64,000 nucleotides of DNA from Eledone cirrhosa (GCA_964016885.1 OZ024740.1:304116259-304180258), one strand, 5' to 3'; counted from the stretch's first letter, positions 33,230 to 44,165 are shown. Notes: generated by a model not told the origin, from the sequence alone. A program made the numbers and translations.

Positions 33230-33236
33230 TGATTCA
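33230..33236 (+). promoter_or_regulatory. AP-1-like heptamer upstream of GCLC
   Basis: TGATTCA, one base from the AP-1 consensus, about 200 bases before the predicted start site. Such short matches arise by chance; listed only because AP-1/NRF-type factors control this gene in vertebrates. Confidence 0.2.
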
Positions 33237-33405
33237 GAACTCGCTTAGGATTTTTTTGGACTTTTATACCTTCCTTCCCCCTTCCTTCGAATGATTTAAC
33301 TCTTTTTATTGAAGTAAAGAGTAATTGAATTCACTTATCAGCTATCTATTTATTAAGTGTTGTGGCATCTGCTTCAAGTAAACTCCCACCATTCATTAAC
33401 AAGCT

Positions 33406-33446
33406 TATATAAGCTCCACCACTTAACGCCTGTTGGTCCATTCTAC
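33406..33446 (+). promoter_or_regulatory. GCLC: Candidate GCLC core promoter (TATA and initiator)
   Basis: TATATAA at 33406-33412 is followed by an initiator-like CCATTCT whose A is 33440. The spacing of about 34 bases is slightly above the usual TATA-to-start distance. The 198 bases between 33440 and the GCLC start codon contain no ATG. Predicted from motifs only. Confidence 0.45.
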
Positions 33447-33518
33447 TCCAAGAATCAAAACAACAAACAACTCATTTCATTCAACTTTTTTTATATACAT
33501 ACACCGAGTGTCTGTTTC

Positions 33519-33523
33519 TGAGT

Positions 33524-33563
<40 letters not shown>

Positions 33564-33590
33564 GTATATATATATATATATATATACATA
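33519..33590. repeat. TG/TA microsatellite in the predicted GCLC leader
   Basis: (TG)n then (TA)n, ending about 50 bases before the start codon. If transcription starts near 33440 this lies in the 5' UTR. Length is probably variable between individuals. Confidence 0.9.
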
Positions 33591-33637
33591 CATACATTTT
33601 ACATTCATCGTACAAATTAACCACAGGCAACAGTGTA

Positions 33638-33787
33638 ATGGGTCTTCTTACAGAAGGGTCTCCGCTTTCTTGGGAAGAAACGAAAACTTATGCCAACCAC
33701 GTACGGAAGCATGGGGTGAAACAATTCATTAATCAATATAGTAAACTTAAGGATCGTCAAAAAGATGTTCTATACTGGGGAGATGAG
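33638..33787 (+). CDS. GCLC: Glutamate-cysteine ligase catalytic subunit, coding exon 1
   Basis: Encodes the first 50 residues of GCLC, beginning MGLLTEGSPLSWEETK and ending KDVLYWGDE. This is the conserved N-terminus of eukaryotic glutamate-cysteine ligase, a cytosolic enzyme that joins L-glutamate and L-cysteine using ATP in the first, rate-limiting step of glutathione synthesis, usually paired with a modifier subunit (GCLM). The ATG is the first in the predicted leader and has a purine at -3 and G at +4. The exon ends in phase 0 at a consensus donor GAG|GTAAGT (33788). The downstream exon starts VEYMLI, reconstituting the family motif WGDEVEYML, whose acidic residues lie in the active-site strand region. 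Later exons, including most of the catalytic domain, are outside the window. Confidence 0.95.
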
Positions 33788-33793
33788 GTAAGT

Positions 33794-34430
33794 ACTGTGT
33801 TTGTGTACCTAATAACTAGCGTATGTTTGCGTATGAGCCTTATTGTATTTTTGTATATCGTGTGAATGTGTGTTTGTGTATATATTTATTTATATAACAC
33901 TGTTTGTTTACACTATTTGCTTCATTAACTGCATATCAAATTTAGATTTAATTTTCAATCCATATTTTTAACAAGAACACAATCTATTGAAAACTATCAA
34001 CAACAGTAGCTGTCAGTCACTTTATTGTTTATCCAGTTAAAAACTTTGTCATGCAATTTGTGAGTCTAGAAATGTAATGTAATGAGGTTCTTGGGGACAC
34101 AAGTTCACCATTATATAACATTAGGTGATGGTCATTCTTTTCTTAGATGAATTAGTGAAGTCAATTGACTTCAAACGATATGTTCAAAACTATTTATAGA
34201 TGAAGTCCCAACTGCCGATCGGCATTGGGTGGTTTGCGGACTTTCTATTATTGTCCAAACAATTCCTTCTTATCCAGCACATACATTGGAAGGTTCTACA
34301 TAAGTACCATATTGACCCCGGTCCAATTGAGGACATTGGCTCAACATGGAAGACGGACAATTACGATTCTAAATAGCTGAATTAGAAGGGTTTGTCACAG
34401 CTTGTAAAAGCCCCATCATACACATATATA
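33794..34430. other. Intronic, nothing recognised
   Basis: AT-rich sequence with no recognised repeat family. Confidence 0.35.
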
Positions 34431-34439
34431 CACACACAC

Positions 34440-34600
34440 GCGTGATTGCTCGACATGCTAGAAATAGCAGCCACATTTCCTCCAAATTCTACCTTTCCGT
34501 GATAAAAGGAAACCAGTTCCAGATATGCTAAAAGACAGAATCATCGTGGCTGAAACTAACTAATGGATCTAGTATATAAGAGTTGATGTGGGACTAAACA
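34440..34600 (+). repeat. Dispersed repeat F
   Basis: CTAGAAATAGCAGCCACATT, then AATCATCGTGGCTGAAACT; followed by GGACTAAACAACAGC. Confidence 0.65.
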
Positions 34601-34724
34601 ACAGCATAATAAGAAAGACATCCTATTTCCATTCCACAAAAATATTAATTCAAATTTAATTGAAATATGCAAGAAATATGAGAGCAAAAACGGGGCCCCC
34701 CAATAAATATTTTCTGACATACAC

Positions 34725-34920
34725 ACAAAGCCAGAAATTTAGGGAAAGAGGACAGTCGTTTAAATCGACCTAGTACTTGACTGGTACTTTATCAACTTCG
34801 GTAGGATGTAAGGTAAAGTTGACCTCGGTGGAATTTGAACTCAGAACATAAATAGTCAGAGCTAATACCACAAAGCATTTTATCCGACGCTATTATAATT
34901 CTACCAATCTACCGCATATA
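34725..34920 (-). mobile_element. OR-type SINE, diverged
   Basis: CTAGTACTTGACTGGTACTT, GGTGGAATTTGAACTCAG and ATTCTACCAATCTACC. Confidence 0.8.
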
Positions 34921-34984
34921 AGATTTATAATAGATAATGTGAACAAAAACACCAGAACTAGCAACTTTACACATAGCGATCCAA

Positions 34985-35105
34985 CTCTTACGTGGTTGAT
35001 CGCTTTGCTAGAAATAGCAGCCAAATCTTTATCAAATGATTTTTGTTTTAAAAAGCTAGGACAGGTCTGGGGGAAAAACATGGTTTAGACATAACTGGAA
35101 CGTCA
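34985..35105 (+). repeat. Dispersed repeat F
   Basis: CGCTTTGCTAGAAATAGCAG, CCAAATCTTTATCAAATG. Abuts the SINE before it. Confidence 0.6.
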
Positions 35106-35234
35106 ACAACAAATTTACACAATAAAAAAAATTAAAAAAACCATACAGAGTACAGCATATATTCTACACAATACATTTTCAATTCAGATTCAAGCTCACA
35201 CAGTACATATTCTACAAAATTATCTTAATCATCA

Positions 35235-35960
35235 TCATTATCGTTATCATCATTTTACGCCCCCTTTCTACGTTGGCATGGGCTGGACTGGTTGTCACGG
35301 TTCGAGACGAAACGGACATGCTTGTTACGTTCCATATTTGGCACGGTTACAGGGTGTGCTGGGGGCATTTTTCGTGACACTAGCACCACCACTTTGCAAA
35401 ATGGTGTACTTTATCATGGTACCAACACTAGTTCTTTATAGAATGTGATGGGTGCATTTTATTGTGACACTAGCACAAGAGAGGTTGTCACATGCTAGAC
35501 CAAACTGCAGAGTCCTCTCTTACTCTATGTCTCCGTTCGATTCTAATTGCCAAACACTTTAGTTTCCGATCTGTCAGTACGTTTAATTTTAGTGTCGCAG
35601 TGCTTGTACTGGTGGACGGATCTTTTGCATTATCGGTCCTGTGTCTTCCACGAGGTTTACTTTCTTGAGGTCGTACATTATAATTTCGTCTCCATCTTCC
35701 ACGTGTTCCATTCACCTTTAAGTGCTCGGATTTTTTAAAATACAACTTTACCACATCAGCGCAATCAATTCCTCTTATACTCAACTTTTCTCTCACTTCA
35801 CCCGTGCTTTGTTCACATTAGCAATACATGTCTAGCGAAACATGCGTGTCTCATTTCTTTTTAGCCATTGAAAATCCTTTGCATTCAGGGCCCACGCTTT
35901 GCTGCCATGCAACATTGCTGTTCAAACACATGCCTCGTATAGTCAATCTTTCACTCTCTC
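35235..35960 (-). mobile_element. LINE C-type C-terminal and 3' UTR fragment
   Basis: The minus strand encodes AMLHGSKAWALNAKDF and REKLSIRGIDC, aligning with AMLHGSETWALKVEDL and RERLSIRGIKC of LINE C at 57.8-58.0 kb. It ends with a 3' UTR of the same type and a (GAT)n-like run at 35229-35256. Heavily diverged. Confidence 0.65.
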
Positions 35961-35999
35961 ACGGTTGAGTAGTTAGAGTTTACTTTCTCTTCTGCAGTC

Positions 36000-36160
36000 T
36001 CCTTTCATTTGGATATCTTACTCAACTGTCATCCTCCATACACATCACATGTCTGTACCAGCACAGTTTTCTCTTTTGAAACTGATTCCTTATATACCCA
36101 ATATTTGTTTCAACTCATTCCTACTCTGTCATGTAAACTAATATTACACATCCAGACGAA
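36000..36160 (-). mobile_element. Second LINE C-type fragment
   Basis: Minus strand encodes CNISLHDRVGMS and, after frame breaks, GTDM-CVWR, corresponding to CNSNIRERQSINEL and YGHVMRM. Its position relative to 35235-35960 is not collinear with one element, so this is a separate insertion or a rearrangement. Confidence 0.5.
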
Positions 36161-36597
36161 TATGTTTGCTATATTTCCACATTTCACAAATACTCTGTTG
36201 CATTGAATGCCCATGTTTTGCTATTATGTTTGTGTGGGCATATATGTATGTGTGTGTGTGAATAGTAAAGTCCCAACCGAAGGCCTACTTTGGAATTTTA
36301 CTAATTACTATACCAACACTGCATCTAAACATGCATTGAATACTACCTTAATCTGTGGTTATCTCAGTTTCTATACCATGAACACTTCATATATATATGA
36401 GTTTAAAAAGAAAATTTCATAGCTTTGGTATAATTGGTAACAGGGTTAGTCAGAATATGACAGATATGGGAGCCCTGTTCACTTTTGACATCATAAGCTA
36501 TGTTTATTAATGTATAATTTAAAGTTAATATTATATTATAAAATCTTAGTCATATAGAATACACACACACAAATGCATGTGTGTAATATATATATAA
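36161..36597. other. Intronic, nothing recognised
   Basis: AT-rich, no family identified. Confidence 0.3.
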
Positions 36598-36998
36598 AGA
36601 TATGAAGACAGGCAAATCAGTTGGACCATTGGGGGGTAGTTGCTGAGATGCTGAAAGCATCTGAGAGAACAGGTCACAACATAACCATCGGTTATGGCTT
36701 GTGAGGGCAGTTCAAGCCATGTATAGAGGAGCAGTCAGCAATGTTTATAGTGAGGAACTTAGGTTGCAAGTGGGGGTTTATCAGGATTCTGTTATTTGCC
36801 CCCTCCTGCTTATTATTGTCCTGCAAGCCATAACAGAAGAGTTTAAAACTGGCTGCCATGGGAACTCCTATATACCAGTGATCTAATCCACATAGCTGAA
36901 TCCATAGCACAATTAGAGAAGAAATTCCTGGCCTGCAAGCATAGCTTGGAATCAAAAGGCCTTTAAGTCAACTTGGCAAAGACTAAAGTCCTAGTATA
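36598..36998 (+). mobile_element. LINE C, RT fragment with internal deletion
   Basis: Encodes the block corresponding to IAAEMLKASG, then jumps to AVQAMYRGAVSNVYSEELRL, GVYQDSVICPLLLIIVLQAI and TKVLVY. About 450 bases of RT present in the 56.6-57.1 kb copy are missing. The active-site YADD region is damaged (SYIPVI). Confidence 0.82.
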
Positions 36999-37002
36999 TT
37001 CA

Positions 37003-37342
37003 TTTCATCATTTCATTTCATTTTACGTCCGCTTTTCCCTGCTTGCAAGGGTGGGATGGGAACTGATTCTGGCTTGATTTCTACAGCTGGATGCCCTTCC
37101 TAACACCAACCTCATTTACAGTGAGTGCTGGGTGCTTTTTTGCCGTGGCACCTCCACGACCACTTTACAGTGGAATGATATGGACCCCAGTCCCTATCAT
37201 CTCATTTCTACAACTGAGTAAACTGGAGCAATGTGAATAAAGTGTCTTGCTCAAGGAAACAACACATCACCAGGTCTGAGAATTGAACTCACAACCTTTC
37301 GATTGCAAGGCCAATGCTCTAACCACTAAGCCATGTGCCTCC
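37003..37342 (-). mobile_element. SINE C, tRNA-derived, tail shared with LINE C
   Basis: The minus strand reads a tRNA-like head (AGTGGTTAGAGCATTGGCC and GAGTTCAATTCTCAGACC), then CAAGACACTTTATTCACA, then the tail GTGGTCGTGGAGGTGCCACG ... AAGGGCATCCAGCTGTAGAA, which also forms the 3' UTR of LINE C. Confidence 0.85.
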
Positions 37343-37345
37343 ATG

Positions 37346-37350
<5 letters not shown>

Positions 37351-37382
<32 letters not shown>
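37351..37382. repeat. TA microsatellite
   Basis: (TA)n. 37383-37575 beyond it is AT-rich with nothing recognised. Confidence 0.9.
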
Positions 37383-37386
<4 letters not shown>

Positions 37387-37575
37387 AGGGGTATTTAATT
37401 TGTTGGAAGTCCGACAAATATAAATGTTTATAACTGATTTAGAGCACTCAACAGATTCCTGGAGTAAATATACAATGATATTAAAGAAACTATATTTATA
37501 AAACCATATTTATTTTATTATATATATTTCAAGGGTACCAAAACACATTGGTATGCTTACCTCAGATAAAATACA

Positions 37576-38732
37576 ATCATCATCATCATCATCATCATCA
37601 ACGTTTAACGTCCGTGTTCCACGCTTGCATGGGTTTGGACGGGGGTAGTCCCACTTGAGGCAAGAGTGATTGTCTTGCTCGCATAGGACTGTCTGGCAGG
37701 TTTTCTACAGTTGGATGCCCTTCCTAACACCAACCACATTTACAGTGTGGGTCTGGGAGGTTTTTACCGTGTTGCCTACACGGCCACATTACAGCGTGGA
37801 CTGTGTGTTTTTTTGTCGTGACACCTACACGATCTCATTTGTTTCGGCCTCGATGGCGCGGCACCAACATAACTTTACATAGAACGGGGTGGTGTGGATG
37901 GGGTGGGGGTGGTGGTGGTGGGACGGGGTGTATTTTGTTAGAGATGCCTACTGGCTGGAGTAGGTTTTACTATATATTTAGGTAAGGCGGGTCTTCTCTG
38001 TTACTGAGTACCGCCAAAGGTCTCGGTCCAGTGACATTGTCTTGGAGAGGTGTAAGTGTGTGATGTCGGAGTTTATCAGCTCGTCCCAGGTTTTTCTAGG
38101 TCTGCCTATTCCGTGACTACTGTCTATCTTTATTGCCCTGCACTTTGTTATACAGCTATCGACTTTCATGCGCATCACGTGTCCATACCAACGTAGCCTT
38201 CTCTCGAGTAAACAACATCTGATCCCTCTTATCTCTAATTTTTTCCTTAGTTCGTTTATGCTTTGCCGTTCACGTATATTACTGTTACACATCCAGCGGA
38301 GCATGCAAGCTTCGTTCCTCTCTAGTCTGCGTATATCCTCTGCACACAATGCCCAGGTCTCACTGCCATGCAGCATTGCTGTTCGTATGCAGGCATCGTA
38401 CAACCTGCCTTTCATTTTTAGGGAGAACCCTTTAGCAGCTAATAGTGGTATAAGCTCTCTGAACTTTTTCCAACCAGTTCTGACTCTAGCTACAGTACTT
38501 TCAGAGCACCCTCCCCCACTGCTGATTTTATCGCCCAGGTAACGGAAGCTGTCCACTATTTCTATAGAACCCTCTGCGCAATTGAAAGAGCTAGTATTTT
38601 GTGGGCACTTGCTGCTACTTATTGCACCAGAGCACCGGCCACATGTAAAATCTATGTTCTTAGTTAGCTTACCTGTGATCCCACTACATCTTTTATGCAC
38701 CCATACTTTGCATTTAGGACATAAAATGCAAT
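37576..38732 (-). mobile_element. LINE C, 5'-truncated copy
   Basis: 240-codon frame (37978-38700), continuing upstream in phase to 38732. It encodes the second half of a PHD finger (CPKCKVWVHKRCSGI), then FRYLGDKISSGGGCSE, AMLHGSETWALCAEDIRRLE, RQSINELRKKLEIRGIRCC and RLRWYGHVMRM. Its 3' UTR runs to an (ATC)n-type end at 37576-37600. The frame is undamaged over this length, which suggests a fairly recent insertion; truncation at the 5' end is typical of LINEs. Confidence 0.9.
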
Positions 38733-38822
38733 ATATATATATATATAGTTATATTTGGGAATGGTCATTTTAACAATTGAACACATACACCACATAACTT
38801 TCACTTTATTTTTATTCTTCCC

Positions 38823-38864
38823 TCAAAGCTCTTTTGTCACACCAATCTGTGACCTCCCCAATGA
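38823..38864 (-). ncRNA. Degraded hammerhead-like motif, left arm
   Basis: Minus strand: GUCA, UUGGGGA (core CUGAGGA with two changes), stem II GUCACA/UGUGAC, AAAA in place of GAAA, GAGCUU. Both core blocks mutated; inactivity expected. Confidence 0.4.
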
Positions 38865-38944
38865 CTATCGATTTTTGAGCTTCAAACAACAAAATGAAAT
38901 AGAAATGTAAGACCAGAAAAAGGAGAGGCACAAAAAAATCGATA

Positions 38945-38988
38945 ATCATTGAGGAGGTCACAGATTGGTGGGGTGAAAGAGCTTTGAT
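38945..38988 (+). ncRNA. Hammerhead-like motif, right arm
   Basis: AUCA (stem I), UUGAGGA (one change from CUGAGGA), weakened stem II, intact GAAA at 38975-38978, GAGC, UU, UGAU pairing with AUCA. Confidence 0.45.
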
Positions 38989-39069
38989 GGAAGAATAAAG
39001 ATAAAGTGAAAGTTATATGGTGCATGTGTTCAATTGGCAAAATGACCATCTCCAAATATAACAATATCG

Positions 39070-39330
39070 GTTTCAATACTCGATTTCAAATCAAGATTCC
39101 TGCTTAACAAATACACATATATATATATGTGTGTGTAAAAGGTAAACAAATAACAACACAATCTGTACAGTATATGGAAGGAATAATATATATATATTTA
39201 TATATGTCAATGATATCTACATATGACATATGTATAATATGGGCGCGTGTTATATGTATATGAAAAGCAAAGTGAAATAAAGCATCTTGACCAGGAATTG
39301 AATATGGTTAAGAGTCCAACACCCTAACCG

Positions 39331-39369
<39 letters not shown>

Positions 39370-40080
39370 CACACAAACACACTCAAAAATATAGATGGAA
39401 AAATTAGCTTTTAAATGTAATTTTCCCATCTATATTTTTATTTTTTATTTTTTTAAAATTATATTTCCAACTTTTTCTCCTTAAAAAAAAATCTACCTTT
39501 TCTTCAGACCAATAATATATAAACACATTGAGCTAATTCTGAAACTACGTGGGCAATTATATATACATTTGAGCTTTGTATATATATTTTCACCTTTGCT
39601 ATATATATATATATATATATAGTATACATGTGTTATATATAAAATATGTATGTAATTAGTATATTCAGTATGCTTGTTTTTAATACCACCACCACCCCTA
39701 GCTGACTCCACCCATAACCCTATCATTGCTACCTTGGAACAATAATACCATGTATATTTGTGTACGCCCACATTTCCAACCCCGTCATTGATGCCTGAAC
39801 ATTTAACGCTCAGCCTCTACACATACACATCAACCAACACAAACTGGACTTGCTCTATTAAACAAATACTTGCTATCACCAGTAACCCATACTACCTCCA
39901 GGCACTTCATATTCCCCGACAAACAACATTTTAAATAGAATTTGGAGCTCTGTCTGTTAGGTTCCCAATATGTTTTTTTATTTTTTTTTATTTCTGGCCT
40001 GTGCTTAATTTTCCCTGGCTTTTGTCATTGTTAGTGTTGTGGTTGTTAGTGTTTGTGTTGTCTGCCTCGGTGTCTTTATT
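39070..40080. other. AT-rich intronic stretch with microsatellites
   Basis: (TA)n at about 39335-39365 and 39600-39621. A short minus-strand SINE scrap at about 39266-39332 (CCAGGAATTGAATATGG, CACCCTAACCGCTC). Nothing coding. Confidence 0.5.
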
Positions 40081-40081
40081 A

Positions 40082-40385
40082 TGGAGCAGCATGGTTTCAA
40101 TGGTTATGAAGTTCACTTTGCAATCATTAGGTCCCAGGATCAATCATTCTGTATGGCATCTTGGGCAAGTGTCATTTATCATATTCTTGGGTTTGTTAGT
40201 GAAATTGGTTAGATGGAAACTGTAATTCAAAGAGCCAGCTTTGTCACACTGAAGTACATGTGTCTGTGGAATGCTCAGCCTCTTACATGTTAATTTTGTT
40301 AACAAGCTATTGTTTCATTGCTGGAACAACTGGAACACTATCATCAAAACTGATGGAGATCCACTAGTCTCTTCCTTATTCACAA
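40082..40385 (+). mobile_element. SINE B copy
   Basis: Head TTTGCAATCATTAGGTCCC, then TTCAAAGAGCCAGCTTTGTC, ATGTGTCTGTGGAATGCTC and ACAACTGGAACACTATCATC. Confidence 0.78.
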
Positions 40386-40639
40386 AGTTAACTGTACCGA
40401 CCATTCTGGAATTCTAATGAATTTATGAGATGTTAAGCTAGTAACTTCTATGATTATGTTTTAACCTTCTTTACCTTTCATAATACCATCTAATAGGTAC
40501 AGAACAGGTTGATAAAGGCATAAAAAACAAGTAAATTTACTCTTTATTTTCTCTCTGTTTGTTCCATTGATCTTTTGGATGGTGATTGTTTAGCCATTAG
40601 AAAAAGACACATCTATTCCATCCACCAGTTTTGTAACAA

Positions 40640-40772
40640 CATTTTGTTACTCTGAGTTCAAATCCCGCTGAGGTTAACTTTGCCTATCATCCATACGGAG
40701 TCGATAAAATAAAGTACCAGTAATGTACTGAGTAATTGCTGGCTTTGTGCCAAAAGTAGAAACAATTATTTG
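40640..40772 (+). mobile_element. OR-type SINE, head truncated
   Basis: GAGTTCAAATCCCGCTGAGG to TTGTGCCAAAAGTAGAAACA. Confidence 0.85.
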
Positions 40773-40778
40773 TCATAG

Positions 40779-41120
40779 GGCGATGGATTGGCAGTATTGG
40801 TAGAGCGTCGGACAACATACGTTGTGGCATATAGTTACAGCCCTTTTACGTTCTGAGTTCAAATCTTGCCAAAGTCAACTTTGCATTTTATTATTACAAG
40901 TTTGATAAAATAAAGTACCAGTAACACACTAGGTTGATTTAATCGACTTTCCCCTCCCCTCAAAATTGTTGGCCTTGTGCCTAAATCAGAAACCATTATT
41001 AATCCTTAAAGGGTTGATAAAATAAAGTACCAGTAACACACTAGGTTGATTTAATCGACTCTCCCCTTCCCTAAAATTGTTGGCTATGTGCCTAAATCAG
41101 AAACCATTATTATTATTTGT
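40779..41120 (+). mobile_element. OR-type SINE with duplicated tail
   Basis: Head GATGGATTGGCAGTATTGG, GAGTTCAAATCTTGCC, then the tail TAACACACTAGGTTGATTTA ... AAATCAGAAACCATTATTA. That tail recurs at 41006-41120, apparently as a tandem duplication of the SINE 3' half. Confidence 0.85.
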
Positions 41121-41760
41121 CATCTTTATATGCCCTACTTGTAGAAAACAAAATAGCTATAGGGTTTTCAGGATAATACTATTACAATATTTATATCTAA
41201 TGTAGAAAACAAGATAGTTATAGAGTTTTCAGGATAGTACTATTAAAATATTTATATCTAATATTTGTCATCCACCACAGGTGTAATGAAGAAGAGTTAA
41301 ATCTCTGTGTTCTGCGATGCAAATAAATTTCCCTTGTAACACTAACCTAGTTAATGTTAAGTTGTTCATGTTATTGATTAGTCCCATGTCAGTCATGATC
41401 CACCAGTCCAGCAGATCTATATATGATCAAATCTGTTGCAGTTATGACCATTCTGTTTTTATTTTGAAACATAATTTAGCTAGGACTACATTATCCAATT
41501 CACCTTTGCTCTTGTAAAATGATAGAGTTGTTTCTGATAGGGCCTTCTGGAAGGCATCTCTGAGAACTTGGACTCTCCGACTGAAGGAAGAGGAGGAGGA
41601 AGATGTTCTGCTGAACTTCATACTTTTATCCACTGAGTTGAGGGATATTGTTTATGTTGGACATCAGCCTCATCAATTTCTGAAGCAGTGCCAAAAAGAC
41701 ATGCACACATAAAAAAAGAAAAACAAACATATATATATTTATATAAGTTTATCCCGGGTT
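41121..41760. other. Intronic; nothing recognised
   Basis: Contains a direct duplication of about 62 bases: 41143-41204 and 41205-41266 (GTAGAAAACAARATAGYTAT). No known family or coding segment. Confidence 0.45.
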
Positions 41761-41819
41761 CAATCGGGGGTAACCATAGTAAGTAAGGTACTCAATACAT
41801 AGTGGAGTATAAACATTTA

Positions 41820-41935
41820 ATATAGAAATGGCTTCTACAGGACGAGAACTGTTTCATTCGGGAGAAATCATCAGGGCTTCCTGATGATTTCTCCCGAATT
41901 AAACAGTTCTAGTCCTGTAGAAGCCATTTCTATAT
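41820..41935. repeat. 116-bp palindrome with CTGATGA at its centre
   Basis: Arms 41820-41875 and 41880-41935 match at 54 of 56 positions around a 4-base loop. Each arm holds CTGATGATTTCTCCCGAAT followed by TAAAC (plus-strand arm) or GAAAC (minus-strand reading of the left arm) and then AGTTCT-GTC. Preceded by GGTACTCAATAC, a block also seen before the hairpin at 6591. Confidence 0.88.
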
Positions 41936-41944
41936 TTTATATAG

Positions 41945-43345
41945 AAGCAGACGTAAAATGATGATGATGAAATGCACACACGTATGTATGCTCTGCTTAT
42001 AGCCCTACACTCCCCAGTTATACCCCAAAGAACCTATATTTGATTATTCTAGCAGGTGTTCTCACCTTCCCTTGACTCTTCACTTCCAGCACCTAATTAT
42101 TTTATGTATGCCTCTAACATCACATGATCTGAGACTAATTAACTATAATAGAGGAGGGCGAGTAAGATTGTCATAGGGAGATGGATTTTATAATTTAGTC
42201 CTAGAAGGTGGAGCCATGCTCATTAGCTTTGTAGACAAATGCAAATTTGTGGGACATACTCATAGTTAGTGAAGCGTTAACACAAACACCTGCTGACCTC
42301 CATCTATTCAATGTTTTAAATAGAAAACCGTTTTCTTTATTTATGTGTCAAAATAATATTGCATATATAAATAATATTATATATATATTCAAAAAGGCTA
42401 AAAACTTAATAGCTAAGTGTGTGTATTTAGTGAGTCTAAAACTATGAAAACATGTAAATGTATGGATGTATAGAGAAATAGAGATACACATCTCTCTAAA
42501 AATATGTATGTGTGGCTACATACATAATCAGCTAAGATACATGTTTGTCCTTGTGTATATGCATGTTTTATTACCAGCATTGTCATGTCATCTATGACTA
42601 GATATTTGTGTTCACCTAGATAAAACTTTGTTTAATTACTGTACTGTTAAAATATCACAGGCAAATAAAAGTTGTAAGTTTTTTATTTTTTATTGTAAGT
42701 GATAGGAATCAAAATAATTCAACTAATCTGCTTTAGAGGGAGAGTGGGGAATCACCATTAATACCCCGGACCTCTTGAATATTTATGTAATTTTCTGAAA
42801 TGACTTCACCTGCATAACAATATGTGTATACATGTATCGCTATATATGCAAAAATTATCATTTGTTCCCAATGGAGGTGCCCTCCTAGTAGACAACAAGG
42901 CAGCTGGCTTCTAATATTTACTATCAGACTGACACACACAAATAGTTTCTGCAACTGTTGAAAGCTTAACTGTTGTTACTTTTCACAGTAGTCATGCCTG
43001 AACTTAGCACAAATACAAAATTATAAAATGTCTTTCTTGTGCAATAAAACATGATCAACCGCTAAAATTGAAACCCTCCTCCTTTTTTTCTTTTTTACAA
43101 TTTAGTCTGAAAAGGAGGTGCAGTGCCCATAGCCTTTCAATGCCCCTATAGACTGGAGTGTAAGTAGAGCTGAGTATAGTTAATTGTGGAGTAGGAACAG
43201 AGACAGGAAGGAGTTCTAGTTAGTTAGATCTAATTCAAAGAATAGAGGACCAAGAAATTATTTAATGTATATTTGAGGGAGCAGTGAAGAAGAAACAAAT
43301 GAAATGAAAAAGTTTAGGAAGGAATGTCATACAGTGAGTAAGTTT
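41945..43345. other. Intronic, nothing recognised
   Basis: 1.4 kb of AT-rich sequence with no recognised repeat family; a (GAT)n-like ending at 41958-41971. Confidence 0.35.
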
Positions 43346-43349
43346 AGAT

Positions 43350-43496
43350 CAGGTATGGGCAACCTTTATTGAACAGTAGGGCAAATAGGAGAGGGCTCAT
43401 CATAAGGTGGCCTGCACTACTAAAAAATTCAAGGTATTTTTGAATTTAGACATGACATTCAGAAAGCCAAACAGGCTGCAGTTTTGCCCATGACTG
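43350..43496. mobile_element. hAT-type MITE, 147 bp, imperfect 8-bp TSD
   Basis: Ends CAGGTATGGGCAACCTT and GTTTTGCCCATGACTG (inverted). Flanks GTTTAGAT and ATTTAGAG match at 6 of 8. Confidence 0.7.
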
Positions 43497-43837
43497 ATTT
43501 AGAGGCAGAGATGATAAGTAAAAGCTTGTCTATCAAACCGATGGCCTTCAATGGTTGCAGTCCAGAATGTGAGTGTTGAGTGGTGGAAGTATTTCAGATG
43601 CATGAGTGATATTTAAGTGGAAGTAAAACATGTCCCTTGTATAAAGTGAGAAGGTATTTGAAGATATAATATGTTTTGGTTCTGAATATTAACCAGAAAC
43701 ATTGTGATGCAACTTTGGTCTATGTAGTTTACATGTGATCAGTGATAGAACCCACTCTAAGGAGAAGGGACTGTGCTCTACTAGATTTGTAGGGTTGAAA
43801 TGGTTGGTGTTTATCTTCAATTTATGCATGTTGACTG

Positions 43838-44165
43838 TAAAGTGCGTAGCTCAGAGATCAGAGAGTCGCTCCAAGTAGAGCCGCCACTTCTCCGAATTGA
43901 GAGATCACAGCTCCAATATTATGGGCATGTGGTTAGAATGTTTCAGGAAAGAATTGCCGGACAAATTTTATGGGCAAAACCAACTGGCAGGAGACCCAGA
44001 GGCAAGATGGTTGGATAACATCCATGAGCTTGGCTGGTCTTGCTTGGCGATCCAGCCGGATCGGTTGGAGACAGTTACTTCTGACATGACCCACTGAATG
44101 GAGTGTTTAAAGACTCTGCCCCCACGACCCTCTTAGGAATAAGTGGGCGAAGACGAGAAGACTGA
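43838..44165 (+). mobile_element. LINE B 3' end
   Basis: Encodes KVRSSEIRESLQVEPPLLRI, RSQLQYYGHVVRMFQERIAG and, one frame over, DNIHELGWSCLAIQPDRLET. Ends GAATAAGTGGGCGAAGACG. No RT. Same orientation as GCLC. Confidence 0.85.

Larger units (their letters stand above)
38748..39068. mobile_element. Foldback element from Penelope-type terminal repeats
   Basis: Arms about 38748-38880 and 38937-39068 are inverted copies of one sequence (ATGGTCATTTTAACAATTGA at the left end, complement at the right). They share AAAGCTCTTTTGTCACAC with the 3' region of the Penelope-like element at 25355. The centre is short and non-coding. Confidence 0.8.

Noticed and set aside
33150..33400. Antioxidant response element for GCLC
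   Set aside because: No TGACnnnGC was found; only an AP-1-like TGATTCA, too weak to support a regulatory claim.
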